Shown in pieces: positions 22,470 through 33,870 of a stretch of 64,000 bases of DNA. Position numbers and translations under genes: made by a program. Origin of the DNA: Culex pipiens pallens (lineage: Eukaryota; Arthropoda; Insecta; Diptera; Culicidae); assembly GCF_016801865.2 (NCBI RefSeq), contig NC_068938.1:90730221-90794220 (forward strand). The letters are read 5' to 3'. The stretch's first letter is position 1; each line of letters starts with the position of its first letter. The notes beneath the pieces are model-generated. The model did not search any database. It had not been told where the DNA came from and saw only the letters and a list, made by a program, of their open reading frames with translations.

Positions 22470-22745
22470 GGCATCCAACTGAGAGGAGAGAGCTCTCAAA
22501 TTGGTAGTTAAATGGAACTAAGAGTATTTTGCTCTCATATTGATTCTGAGAAAAAATGGCAGTGCAAAAACAGCAATGCCGACTTTGGGATCGATCCCAC
22601 GACCTTTGATTTATTATGACCGTGCCTTTACAATGTCGGCCACCACGCATTGAGAGCATTATGCTCTCGGTGTAACGTAAAACCTCTCAAACTAAATCGA
22701 TACCATTTTACTCTCGATCGTTTGCTCGATACCAGTACTCTCAAG
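22470..22745 (-). mobile_element. Family T2 MITE with tRNA-like core, copy 2
   Basis: The minus-strand core at 22576-22650 contains GTGGTGGCCGACATTGTAAAG and GGGATCGATCCCA. The flanks carry GAGAGCTCTCAAATTGG on the left and CTCTCAAACTAAATCG plus TTTTACTCTCGATCGTTTGC on the right. Confidence 0.68.
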
Positions 22746-23429
22746 TATGGGTGTATCAATCTAAAACAAGTCAACAAAGAGGTTTACTGTGTGTATTAAA
22801 GTCAGAAACTTTGTGACTATAAGCGATCTCATTACAGCTGTCAATTTTGCAAATTGCTCACTATTGAGACAGGTGTGATTGCTCTCAGTCAGAGAAACGA
22901 ACACACTCTCTTGCGCGGTACCGTCTTGAAACACTTGCACCCTTGTGTCATTAAAAGAGAGGATGCATCCCATAAACCGCCGCACACATTGTTGCCTGCC
23001 TGTTGGTCGTGATGTTGGAGGCTACAATGTATTTGGCCATCGTCGTGGCAAGACACACCGCAACAATAACCAAGTTATAGCCGGAGCGCTAACACATCTC
23101 AGCTGTGCATACAAACTTAAAGCTGGCAACTCGGGCTGCCAGCGGTAATGGAGTGCACTTGGGTAGTAGTTTCGTCTAGGGAGCGAGTGAACCAGACCAG
23201 ACCTCATTAAAGTCTGGAATTTTACTATGAGCCTTACTTACCTTTTTAACCCATAGAAAAAATATCCAAAGTATCAATTCAAACGATCGTAAAAGTCTTA
23301 TTTGCAGCAGAATTTCTCAGAAAACTACTTGCATGCAAGTTTGTAGAACGTGTACCGCATTTCCATCACATTTTAATTAAAGTTTAACAATACACCGAAG
23401 GCAGCTCAGGACAAAAATATTAAACTGAT
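22746..23429. other. No gene seen
   Basis: Anonymous intronic sequence between two T2 copies, with no recognisable coding or repeat unit. Confidence 0.4.
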
Positions 23430-23650
23430 TGCATTCTACTGTCAAGCTCATTCTCAAAAAATGGCATCTATAAAAAACGATGTCGATAACGGGGATTGAT
23501 CCCTCGACCTTTGACTTATCAATGTTTTGCCTTTACAGGATTAGCCATCACGATCCACTAAGTTATAGAATGCTTAAAATATGTAACTCTTTCGCGATTG
23601 CCATTATTCTCTCAGACAAATCCGAGGCCATTTTGCTCTCGGCATTCTGC
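23430..23650 (-). mobile_element. Family T2 MITE with tRNA-like core, copy 3
   Basis: The minus-strand core at 23478-23556 has GTGATGGCTAATCCTGTAAA and GAGGGATCAATCCCCG. The right flank CTCTCAGACAAATCCGAGGCC and TTTTGCTCTCGGCATTCTGC parallels copies 1 and 2. Directly followed by an unrelated MITE. Confidence 0.65.
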
Positions 23651-23652
23651 TA

Positions 23653-23798
23653 CACTGAAAAAAAAAAGTACAAAATTCCTAAATTCTAGGAGTTTTGCCT
23701 CCTTTACTTATTTAGTAAACCAAAAACCCAATTACTAAATAAGGAAAGGAGCCAAAATTCCTAGAATTTAGGAATTGGGTACTTTTTTTATTTCAGTG
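23653..23798. mobile_element. Palindromic MITE, 146 bp, TA target
   Basis: The left arm CACTGAAAAAAAAAAGTACA through AATTCCTAAATTCTAGGA is mirrored at the right end TTTCAGTG. The middle TTACTTATTTAGTAAA also folds. TA lies on both sides. Mariner-like in style. Confidence 0.87.
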
Positions 23799-23875
23799 TA
23801 TAAACATTGAAACTTGTGTTAGTAAAGTTGCACCGTACTTTTCTTAAATGTTCAACATGTTTTAGTAAGAAATAA

Positions 23876-23917
23876 TACTAATCTTTCTTATTTTGTTTTT
23901 CTTCTTGCAGGTAAGCC
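23876..23917 (+). other. Candidate recursive splice site (ratchet point) 1
   Basis: CTAAT branch-type motif at 23878-23882, an almost pure pyrimidine tract from 23882 to 23907, then GCAG at 23907-23910 directly followed by GTAAGC at 23911. A strong 3' splice site abuts a strong 5' splice site with no exon between, the architecture established for Drosophila ratchet points in long introns. It is on the crp strand, 13.7 kb after the crp donor, outside recognised transposons. No RNA evidence available here. Confidence 0.7.
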
Positions 23918-25094
23918 ACTACTTCTTTTTGGAGCCAATAACTAGAACCCATATCTAGAAAAAACTGTTTTGGTAAGCTTTATTCAAATTGCAACTTCAC
24001 TTGATGAACCACCATTTAGAGAAGCCTATCGTTTCTATTCGCCACTCTGCCTTATATCTCGGCAGCCAACTTAAAAAAAAAACATCACACCTGACCCGGC
24101 CAAAACAGATGACCGGCCAGATCGCGGTCTCAAGGTCGTCGTCCCCTGCTGCCAGTTTTGCGCTAAGCTGAATTCAGCCAAATTTCAGCAAACCTCCGTC
24201 ATGTGCGCCAATTAGCGGACCCCCCCGACTTTAACCTTGGCAGATATTATGAGCTGTGCGTGTCTGACTCGTACACACACACATGTATTCGATGTGCCGT
24301 CCTTTTGTCTGTTCCGACAGATTTTTTTTTTGTTGATGTTTCGGCGAATATTCACGCATCGTGCTGCGATGTGGGGGTTAAACGTCGAAGGTTGCCAGAC
24401 CTCGGAGGTGAAGTCATCGTTCCACCGCGAGTTTGAACCCTTGCTGATCGCCTAGAAACGAGGAAGTTCTACTGTGAGCTAGGGAAATCAACGTGTACTC
24501 AGGTGGAGATCAAGGTTATGCTGCGTAGACACGGAGGGAAATATTGTTACCATAACTGAAACCTCTTTTTGACAAATTTGAAACTATTGTTTACACCGCA
24601 TTTGTGTAAATCGGAAATATCTAGTTTCAAAAATTCGTCAACAAATGTTCGCGTTGACTCCGAGCAAACTTCTTCCAGTGCACACCGCACATTAAACGTC
24701 ACATTAGGGCTGGTTTGATGTGGTGGAACGGACCGTCCCAAAAAACCTAACACAACAAAACCTGCAAAGTTTAATGAAATTCGGTGGTGTGCAAAAATCG
24801 TCTGGGTCCGGTTGACCTTCGGTCTTTCGGTGGCTTTTGAGGGTTTTTTTTCGCCGAGTGCGTACAGTAGTCGGTGTGCACAAATGAACGAAGCACGCAT
24901 CGGATCAAGGTTTGCACGTGTACTGGCGAAAATGGGGCGAATCGAGTGGTTTTTTTCGATGGCGTTAAACCGGTAATGTGCGTAAAGGTCGCCACGGGCA
25001 GCAAACCTCGCAGATTGCACTTTTATTAAATTGAGTTTTGCATACCTGGAACTGGTTTTTATTTTTATGTTGGAAATTGTAAGATTGAATGACA
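23918..25094. other. No gene seen
   Basis: Mixed sequence. The minus-strand 182-codon frame at 24547-25095 has no recognisable domain, and I do not call it a gene. Confidence 0.4.
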
Positions 25095-25328
25095 CTTAGA
25101 TTTTTTTTACCGAATTCGGTAAAGTTTACCGAATTTTCATCTGCTGAACAGTTCGGTAAACTGAAAACTACCGAATTCGGTAAAAACTTACCGAAATTCG
25201 GTAATGAAGTTCATTATTGTTCATCGTACAACCGAAATTCGGTAAAATTTTGTTCATTTTGACAGATGGTTTACCGATCTAAACTTTACCGATTTTTCAA
25301 TTACCGAATTCGTAAAAAAAAATCTGAG
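25095..25328. mobile_element. MITE rich in TACCGAATTCGGTAA motifs
   Basis: Ends read CTTAGATTTTTTTTACCG and (right, reverse complement) CTCAGATTTTTTTTTACG. The interior repeats ACCGAATTCGGTAA or half-sites at least seven times in both orientations. No coding capacity. Confidence 0.78.
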
Positions 25329-27100
25329 TCTTTTTTGAGTGTTTGCATTCTCTGGAAAATATTATCTGGTTTTTTGAAAAAAACTAAATATTTATAACAA
25401 TGGATTTTATTAACTACTAATCCATAATTGATTGCGAAGTCTCCTGTTAAATGTTTTTGTTATGATTTTAGAAAAAACTGATTTAAACATGTTTTTTTTA
25501 TCTTTTTCAAATAGTTTTGATTTATTTCCTAAGAAATATTTTGTTCAGCAAATCTAGAAAAAAAATCCCCAATTTTTTAAAGATTTTTTAATTTTGTTTT
25601 ATTTATTTAGATGAAACTTTATGTCCAAAAATTCAATTCTGCATAATTAGTTTGTTCATACAATACAAAACTATTCTGCGGAAAGGGATTTTCTAATCTG
25701 AAAAAGTTGTAATTGCAGATTTGATTTTTTTAAAGAAAAAATAGGCAAAATTTAAAAAAATCCGTTTTTGTTATTTGACTTTTTATTTCTGAAAATTGTA
25801 ATTCTCCAAATACGTTTTTTTATTTTCGAATTTATTTTATATGTTTAAGAGGGCAATAAAGAAATCTTTTGGGCAAGATGTTTGTAGGACGGTGCAAAAT
25901 CTGATACCGAAGCTATAATTTATTGAAATAATTGTGATATTTGGATAAAGATTGGACTATTTGTCCAAACAAATTTCAAAAATTATCTAGAATAATCTGT
26001 AAAATCTAATTTGCAATCAAAATTTACGATTTTTTTTTTGAGAATGTACACCGGTTTTTAGGTATGGACATTTTCTGATGAAATTTTTCGTAAAATGTTC
26101 ATTTTTTTTTCAATTAAAAAACATTTCATGGAGAAACCCACCCACACCCACATATTTTCGAAAAGCTACGAAAATTGCTTAAAATTTATATTTTTTTTTG
26201 TCTCTGTTGATCAGACTGCCTGTGAAAGTTTAAATTTTGTTAAAAATAATGGTTCTCAGTTTTATTTAACTAGCCTTTATTTTTCTTTTCGCTATATTAC
26301 TAAAATTATTTGTTTGATTTTCAATGTAAAAAAATAAACTTTTATGAAATTATATGTTCTTATCAAATAAAAAAGTTATATTTTAATATATTGCCTAACA
26401 ATTGAAAATGTCCAAAATAAGTTTTTTAGACTTTTCAAAAGATTACTCTCTTGTTTCTAAAATTCCTAAATTATTTATTTTGAAAGTATCAGAAAATTTC
26501 ACAACAGTTTTATTTTGCAGAAGTGTTTCATACAATATTTTAAATTGCAAAAAATGTTTTTTTTTCATAATTTCATTTTAATATGCATATAACATTTATA
26601 CAATGGAATTTATTAAAAATGTGTTGAGTCATTTTTGACGGCAAATTTTATTTTGCATCAATAGTTTAAGTTTGACAAAACTTTGGAATATTTCCAAAAA
26701 TTACATTTTTATTAAGAAAATTATAACTCCGGTACCATAGTAAATTCTAGCGCAAAATATCCATTTTTGTTTATTAAAAGTTGTAGGTTTGTATTAAAAA
26801 AAAAGACTGATTATGTTTATTTTTCAATTAAAACAGAAAAAAAATATTTTTACACAAAAGTGTTTAAGATCACGAAAATTGTCATCGTTTAAAAAACTAT
26901 AAACCACAAAGGTAGCTTTTTTTAAAAAAAAATCATGATTAAAAACAAGACTTTATAAAATGTTTTAACGCTGTTGGAAAAAAGATGACAGATAAGTTAA
27001 TAATGTCATCCGCAAGAGGAAAACCCTCAAGCACGCACACCAACACAAAATTCTGTTCATTCGTTCATTGAAAATGTTCATCCCATTAAATGGCTTATAT
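25329..27100. other. AT-rich intronic DNA, nothing recognised
   Basis: About 1.8 kb of A/T-run-rich sequence. No paired ends, RNA genes or domains found. Confidence 0.5.
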
Positions 27101-27101
27101 G

Positions 27102-27348
27102 CCAGGTTGCCAGATAAATCTGGCATAGCCAGTTTTTTTGAGTAGCAATTTGTAAAATTTTATTTTTTATTTCTTCCAGACTTTGTTGAATTGACGTATG
27201 ATGTTTATATTGTGAAGCTATAATGCATAAAAAGTGAAAATACACTATTTTTGAACACTATTTCGCTTATTACTTTGAGAAAAGTGACTAGCCAGGTATT
27301 TTTTCCAGCTTTTGCCAGATTTTTTTTTGTTCAGGCCTGGTAACCCTG
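27102..27348. mobile_element. hAT-like MITE, about 247 bp
   Basis: Ends CCAGGTTGCCAG and (right, reverse complement) CAGGGTTACCAG. Internal GCCAGATAAATCTGGC and GCCAGATTTTTTTT repeats. Flanks CTTATATG and CTTATAAT resemble a decayed 8-bp duplication. Confidence 0.6.
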
Positions 27349-27521
27349 CTTATAATGTCTAATGACCATTACTTGATCTTCGATCCGAGATGGCTAGAGC
27401 GTCCAATTTCCCGGGGTCCCGGGAAACGGGAAATTTTCAGCCAACTTCCCGGGAAATCCCGGGAATTCCCGGGAAATTTTAATTTTATTGAAAATTGTTA
27501 TGATCTTGGTTTTAATTAATG

Positions 27522-29732
27522 AGTAATTCTCGCTGAAAGTGGACCACTATTTACACAAGGTGCTCGAAAATCAAAAGCAATGTATATTTTCAATAGCCCC
27601 CACCAAGTTATGAAAGAAACCATGTTTGGTTGGTTAAATTTGTCCTCACCTCGGCGCCTAGAAGCTAAAACATTTTTTTAAATTGGTAAATTTTTGACTT
27701 AGGCGCGTCTACAAAATTGGATATAACTTTGCAAAACTTCAACGAACCCTTGATGTTTAGGGGTGTTTTGGAAAGGAAATGAGCAGAGCTTTCGAATGCA
27801 CTTGTCGGAAAAATACCGTTCCATACATTTTTTAGCCACAAAACACCAATGTATTTTTAAAAGTCATTTTTGAAGGCCGGCGCCCCGCTTTATCGAAAAA
27901 CTGACAAATCCATTCGAAAGCTGAGACGATTTCACATAAAGGACCAATAAATCTAAGGTGTATGTTCCTCCTATCTTTTTTAATCTAATTTTGATTCTGC
28001 GAGCGAAGCGTTCCGTTCGCATTTCGGGCACCCAAAATGTTGCAATTTGCTTGCCCCATTTTAAGGTTTTGTAAAAAAAAAAAGGTGCTCACTTTTTAAA
28101 TGATAGTTTATTTCCAAGGATCAAAATGCACTTTCGATAATTGACCAATATTTATGTTTTTGGGTTCTCCTAGGCAATTTAATGTCGAAAAATTGTTTTT
28201 TTTTTACTTTTTTTTTGTAAAATGCTCACTTACAATTGGGTGGACTTTTTTTCAGTAGAAATAATGAATGTAGCATGTAGGAAATTTCACCACGGAAATT
28301 TTTCTCTAAAAGAAAACGTAATTTTGATACTCCAGTGCCAAGATATTTTAGTTTAAGTGAGAAAAAAAGTGCCAATTTTGCAAAGCACGGCCTATTATTT
28401 ACATGCGGCATATGTTTTGGAGGCCAGAGTATGGTTTATTATAGTTATTTTGGTCGCTGAATTTGGATCTGGAATCAAAATTTAGATAAGCAGTGAACAG
28501 AGATATTTTAGCCACGCTCAAATATTATTTGCATGTATTCTCCATAGCCACTTAGGGATTGGCAGCCGAAGCCGCTAACCACCGCGCCACGGGGCCTCTC
28601 AAAACAATCAGAAGTTGAAAAAAACAATCTCCATAAAAAAATCCGTAAGTAAAATATCAATTAAAGGTGAGCGAAAGATGAAATATGACCGAATTCACTA
28701 GCGATTAAAATTACAGCATATTACCGCAAATAACTTTTGGGCGTGGCTCCAAATTTAACTGTAAGTCCGAATTCAGCGACCAAAATAACTATAAGAAACC
28801 ATACTCTGGCCTCCAAAACATATGCCGCATGTAAATAATAGGTCGTGCTTGTTGATTCCGAGAAATTAGTAAAATTGGCACTTTTTTTTCTCACTAAAAC
28901 TAAAATATCTTGGCACTGGAGTATCAAAATTACGTTTTCTTTTAGAGAAAAATTTCCGTGGTGAAATTTCCTACATGCTACATTCATTATTTCTACTGAA
29001 AAAAAGTCCACCCAATTGTAAGTTAGCATTTTACAAAAAAAAAAGTAAAAAAAAACAATTTTTCGACATTAAATTGCCTAGGAGAACCCAAAAACATAAA
29101 TATTGGTCAATTATCGAAAGTGCATTTTGATCTTTGGACAATAAACTATCATTTAAAAAGTGAGCACCTATATTTTTGACAAAACCTTAAATTGGGGCAA
29201 GCAAATTGCAACATTTTGGGTGCCCGAAATGCGAACGGAGTTCTTCGCTCGCAGAATCAAAATTAGATTAAAAAAGATAGGAGGAACATACACCTTAGAT
29301 ATATTGGTCCTTTATGTGAAATGGTCTCAGCTTTCGAATGGATTTGTCAGTTTTTCGATAAAGCGGGGCGCCGGCCTTCAAAAATGACTTTTAAAAATAC
29401 ATTGGTGTTTTGTGGCTAAAAAATGTATGGAACGGTATTTTTCCGACAAGTGCATTCGAAAGCTCTGCTCATTTCCTTTCCAAAACACCCCTAAACATTA
29501 AGGGTTCGTTGAAGTTTTGCAAAGTTATTAGCAATTTTGTGGACGCGTCTAAGTCACAAAATTACCAATTTAAAAAAATGTGTTAGCTTCGTGGCGCCGA
29601 GGTGAGGACAAATTTAACCAACCAAACATGGTTTCTTTCATAACTTGGTGGGGGCTATTGGAAAAGTACATTGCTTTTGATTTTTTAGCACCTTGTGTAA
29701 ATAGTGGTCCACTTTCAGCGAGAATTACTCAA
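27522..29732. repeat. Large foldback with arms of about 1 kb
   Basis: The left arm (about 27522-28530) begins GAGTAATTCTCGCTGAAAGT and the right arm (about 28716-29732) ends with the reverse complement. Matching internal landmarks include CCAACCAAACATGGTTTCTT, GGGGCGCCGGCCTTC (strand-paired) and CATATGCCGCATGTAAATAA. The ~185-bp centre holds a minus-strand tRNA-like fragment (28557-28599, CCCCGTGGCGCGGTGGTTAG). Probably an inserted foldback transposon. Confidence 0.85.
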
Positions 29733-30589
29733 TATTAAACAACAAAATTGTATAGGACATCAACATTAATGGTTTAAATAAGTGATTTAAGGTTCCACAC
29801 AAGCCGGAAATTTCGCCTAACTTTTTTTTTGCGAAAATCGCTGTAACTCTTTATTAGTTTTGTCAAACTCTTATATTTTTACGTCTACGGGAAGAGAATT
29901 GTCTGACGAACAAATCAACACCAAAACGGAGAAAATCTGTCCAGTACTTTCTTCACGACGCTGGAATCAATAAGGTTCAATCGGTGAAAAAAATAAAATA
30001 GTATGGGATTCAAAATCTTCAACTCTTTGAAGCTCCATTGCGCTGAAACGGCATTATAGATCTAGCTCATATTTATATCTCCGGGAAGAAGACATTTCAA
30101 GGAATAAAATGGTTCCTCCAGACTGCCGGAATCCCATTCCTAAGTGGCCACCACCTTGAAATAAAAAGATTCCGTGTTCCGGGCACAAGCCGCCATGTCG
30201 GCATCCTTGCCAAGTTCGCATTTTGTATCATGCACTGTGGAAAAAAATAATGCAATATCGCATTGGCTTCCCACGTTGTGCTTTATTTCAACAAAAATCA
30301 TACTGTTATGGTATTGCAGTCTTGGGGGCAATAAAATAAATCATTAGACGAAAATTGTTTGTTGCTATGTTCTAAATTTTGGCAATATTTCTTGAAAAGT
30401 TTTTATATTTTTACATTCCAATTTTGCTTTACCGCTTTTTAGTGTGCACTTTTAGGTTGCGCTGCGATTTGTTTTGTTGCAGGTGCTGTTTTGCAACATT
30501 TTGATGTTGCTCTTTGTCGTGCTTTGCAAAATCTTCAAAGTTGTTTTGCAAAATCGGATTGGTTACGTGAAAAGTGACGGAATCGGATG
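29733..30589. other. Interior of hAT-like element, no gene
   Basis: Anonymous sequence with no recognisable frame; part of the 27395-34967 element. Confidence 0.5.
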
Positions 30590-31020
30590 TTCGCCGACGG
30601 TTCCGGAGAAGTTTTTGAGACCTGGCCAGCAGCCAAGGAATAGTTGCGGTGTCTTCCACAGGCGGTAGTGGAATGACCGCTCGAACTGTAAGTTGCTTCC
30701 GGCACCAGCACGTTGGCCGCTGAGGCCGTCGGAGTTCCGGAGAAGAGTTGGCCGATGGCCGAAGATGTGTTATAGTGCTTGTGGTAAAGGGGAGTGAGCT
30801 GGTGCCGGCTCGACGTCGGAGTTACGGAGAAGAGTTTTAGTGCCTTTATCACCGACTGGAGTGGAAAAATTCCGTGTCCGTTGATTCCGGCACAAGCTCG
30901 AAATTGACAGCAGCAGAAGGTCGTCGGAATTCCGGAGGGTAGTTGGCCAATGGCCGAAGATGTAGTGTTCATACCACACACGGGAAAATGAACGCACTGA
31001 AGTGTCCGTTGATCCGTTGA
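30590..31020. repeat. Degenerate tandem repeat of about 97 bp
   Basis: CGGAGTTCCGGAGAAG-type segments recur at about 30599, 30731, 30828 and 30924 (last two spacings 97 and 96 bp). GTTGGCCGATGGCCGAAGAT recurs at about 30749 and 30941. It sits directly before the octanucleotide arrays. Confidence 0.65.
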
Positions 31021-31035
31021 GCTGGTGGACGCTTG

Positions 31036-31227
31036 AATTGTAAAATTGTAAAATTGTAAAATTGTAAAATTGTAAAATTGTAAAATTGTAAAATTGTAAA
31101 ATTGTAAAATTGTAAAATTGTAAAATTGTAAAATTGTAAAATTGTAAAATTGTAAAATTGTAAAACTGTAAAATTGTAAAATTGTAAAATTGTAAAATTG
31201 TCAAATTGTAAAATTGTAAAATTGTAA
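31036..31227. repeat. Octanucleotide array 1, unit AAAATTGT
   Basis: About 24 head-to-tail copies of TAAAATTG with very few variants. Long frames through it exist because 8-bp units give a 24-bp (8-codon) cycle without stops. Confidence 0.97.
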
Positions 31228-32028
31228 GAAAATAAGAAAATAAGAAAATAAGAAAATAAGAAAACAGGAAAATAAGAAAATAAGAAAATAAGAAAACAGG
31301 AAAATAAGAAAATAAGAAAATAATAAAATAAGAATATCAGAAAATAAGAAAATAAGAAACTAAGAAAATAAGAAAATAAGAAAATAAGAAAATAAGAAAA
31401 TAAGAAAAAAAAAGAAAAAAAGAAAATAAGAAAACAAGAAAATAAGAAAATAAGAAAATAAGAAAATAAGAAAATAAGAAAATAAGAAAATAAGAAAATA
31501 AGAAAATAAGAAAATAAGAAAATAAGAAAATAAGAAAATAAGAAAATAAGAAAATAAGAAAATAAGAAAATAAGAAAATAAGAAAATAAGAAAATAAGAA
31601 AATATGAAAATAAGAAAATAAGAAAATAAGAAAATAAGAAAATAAGAAAATAAGAAAATAAGAAAATAAGAAAATAAGAAAATAAGAAAATAAGAAAATA
31701 AGAAAATAAGAAAATAAGAAAATAAGAAAATAAGAAAATAAGTAAATAAGAAAATAAGAAAATAAGAAAATAAGAAAATAAGAAAATAAGAAAATAAGAA
31801 AATAAGAAAATAAGAAAACAAGAAAAAAAGAAAAAAAGAAAACAAGAAAACAAGAAAACAAGAAAACAAGAAAATTAGAAAATAAGAAAATAAGAAAATA
31901 AGAAAATAAGAAAATAAGAAAATAAGAAAATAAGAAAATAAGAAAATAAGAAAATAAGAAAATAAGAAAATAAGAAAATAAGAAAATAAGAAAATAAGAA
32001 AATAAGAAAATAAGAAAATAAGAAAATA
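31228..32028. repeat. Octanucleotide array 2, unit AAAATAAG
   Basis: About 100 copies of AAGAAAAT, with occasional variants (AACAGG, AACAAG, short A-run changes) concentrated near 31260-31430 and 31815-31880. Confidence 0.97.
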
Positions 32029-33382
32029 TTACAAAATTACAAAATTACAAAATTACAAAATTACAAAATTACAAAATTACAAAATTACAAAATTACAAAA
32101 TTACAAAATTACAAAATTACAAAATTACAAAATTACAAAATTACAAAATTAAAAAAATTACAAAATTACAAAATTACAAAATTACAAAATTACAAAATTA
32201 CAAAATTACAAAATTACAAAATTACAAAATTACAAAATTACAAAATTGCAAAATTACAAAATTACAAAATTACAAAATTACAAAATTACAAAATTACAAA
32301 ATTACAAAATTACAAAATTACAAAATTACAAAATTACAAAATTACAAAATTACAAAATTACAAAATTACAAAATTACAAAATTACAAAATTACAAAATTA
32401 CAAAATTACAAAATTACAAAATTACAAAATTACAAAATTACAAAATTACAAAATTACAAAATTACAAAATTACAAAATTACAAAATTACAAAATTACAAC
32501 ATTACAAAATTACAAAATTACAAAATTACAAAATTACAAAATTACAAAATTACAAAATTACAAAATTACAAAATTACAAAATTACAAAATTACAAAATTA
32601 CAAAATTACAAAATTACAAAATTACAAAATTACAAAATTACAAAATTACAAAATTACAAAATTACAAAATTACAAAATTACAAAATTACAAAATTACAAA
32701 ATTACAAAATTACAAAATTACAAAATTACAAAATTACAAAATTACAAAATTACAAAATTACAAAATTACAAAATTACAAAATTACAAAATTACAAAATTA
32801 CAAAATTACAAAATTACAAAATTACAAAATTACAAAATTACAAAATTACAAAATTACAAAATTACAAAATTACAAAATTACAAAATTACAAAATTACAAA
32901 ATTACAAAATTACAAAATTACAAAATTACAAAATTACAAAATTACAAAATTACAAAATAACAAAATTACAAAATTACAAAATTACAAAATTACAAAATTA
33001 CAAAATTACAAAATTACAAAATTACAAAATTACAAAATTACAAAATTACAAAATTACAAAATTACAAAATTACAAAATTACAAAATTACAAAATTACAAA
33101 ATTACAAAATTACAAAATTACAAAATTACAAAATTACAAAATTACAAAATTACAAAATTACAAAATTACAAAATTACAAAATTACAAAATTACAAAATTA
33201 CAAAATTACAAAATTACAAAATTACAAAATTACAAAATTACAAAATTACAAAATTACAAAATTACAAAATTACAAAATTACAAAATTACAAAATTACAAA
33301 ATTACAAAATTACAAAATTAAAAAAATTACAAAATTAAAAAAATTACAAAATTACAAAATTACAAAATTGCAAAATTACAAA
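32029..33382. repeat. Octanucleotide array 3, unit AAAATTAC
   Basis: About 168 copies of ATTACAAA, nearly uniform; few visible variants (near 32148, 32247, 32499, 32958, 33320, 33336, 33369). High uniformity implies recent expansion. The 385-codon open frame here is a by-product. Confidence 0.97.
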
Positions 33383-33870
33383 ATCCCAACATATCGCATA
33401 TGATTTTGGGTCGAAATCTATCGACAGCTTTTTTGTTACGGCGGTAGACCCACAGGCCTCAACTCCAAAGAGTGATCCTGGGTCGAAATCTATCGGCCTC
33501 TTTCTTGCTACGGCGGTAGACCCACAGACCTCAACTTCAGGGAGCTCTGGATGACCTAGGATATCCCAACATATCAACAAAGTAGTCTTTCATACCCACT
33601 GAAGTTATTCGCATATGATCCAGATTCAAAATCTATCGACCTCTTTTTTGTTACGGCGGTAGACCCACAGGCCTCAACTTCAGGGAGTTCTTGATGATCT
33701 AGGATATCCCAACATATCAACAAAGTAGTCAACCATACCCACTGAAGCTATTCGCATTTGTTCCGGAATCGAAAATAACCTCTTGCTTGTTACGGCGGAA
33801 GACCCACAGGCCTCAACTCTAGGGAGTTCTTGATGACCTAGGATATCCCAACATATCTACAACAACCAGT
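33383..33870. repeat. 144-bp tandem repeat, array 2
   Basis: Landmarks TTGTTACGGCGGTAGACCCA and TATCCCAACATATC recur with spacings of about 72 (one shortened unit), 143 and 139 bp. The same family as 9121-9520, sharing CCCAACATA, CACTGAAGCTA, GACCTCTT and TTGTTACG landmarks in the same order. Confidence 0.82.

Noticed and set aside
24547..25095. Minus-strand 182-codon open frame
   Set aside because: No recognisable domain, and its start abuts a MITE. Length is compatible with chance in this composition.
31036..33382. CRISPR-like array
   Set aside because: Units are 8 bp with no spacers; this is a simple tandem repeat in a eukaryotic genome.
30969..33403. Long open frames of 169-385 codons with eight-residue repeats (QNYKITKL-like and LIFLFSYF-like)
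   Set aside because: They are created by 8-bp tandem arrays that cycle through 8 codons without stops. They have no start context, splice signals or non-repeat coding flank.
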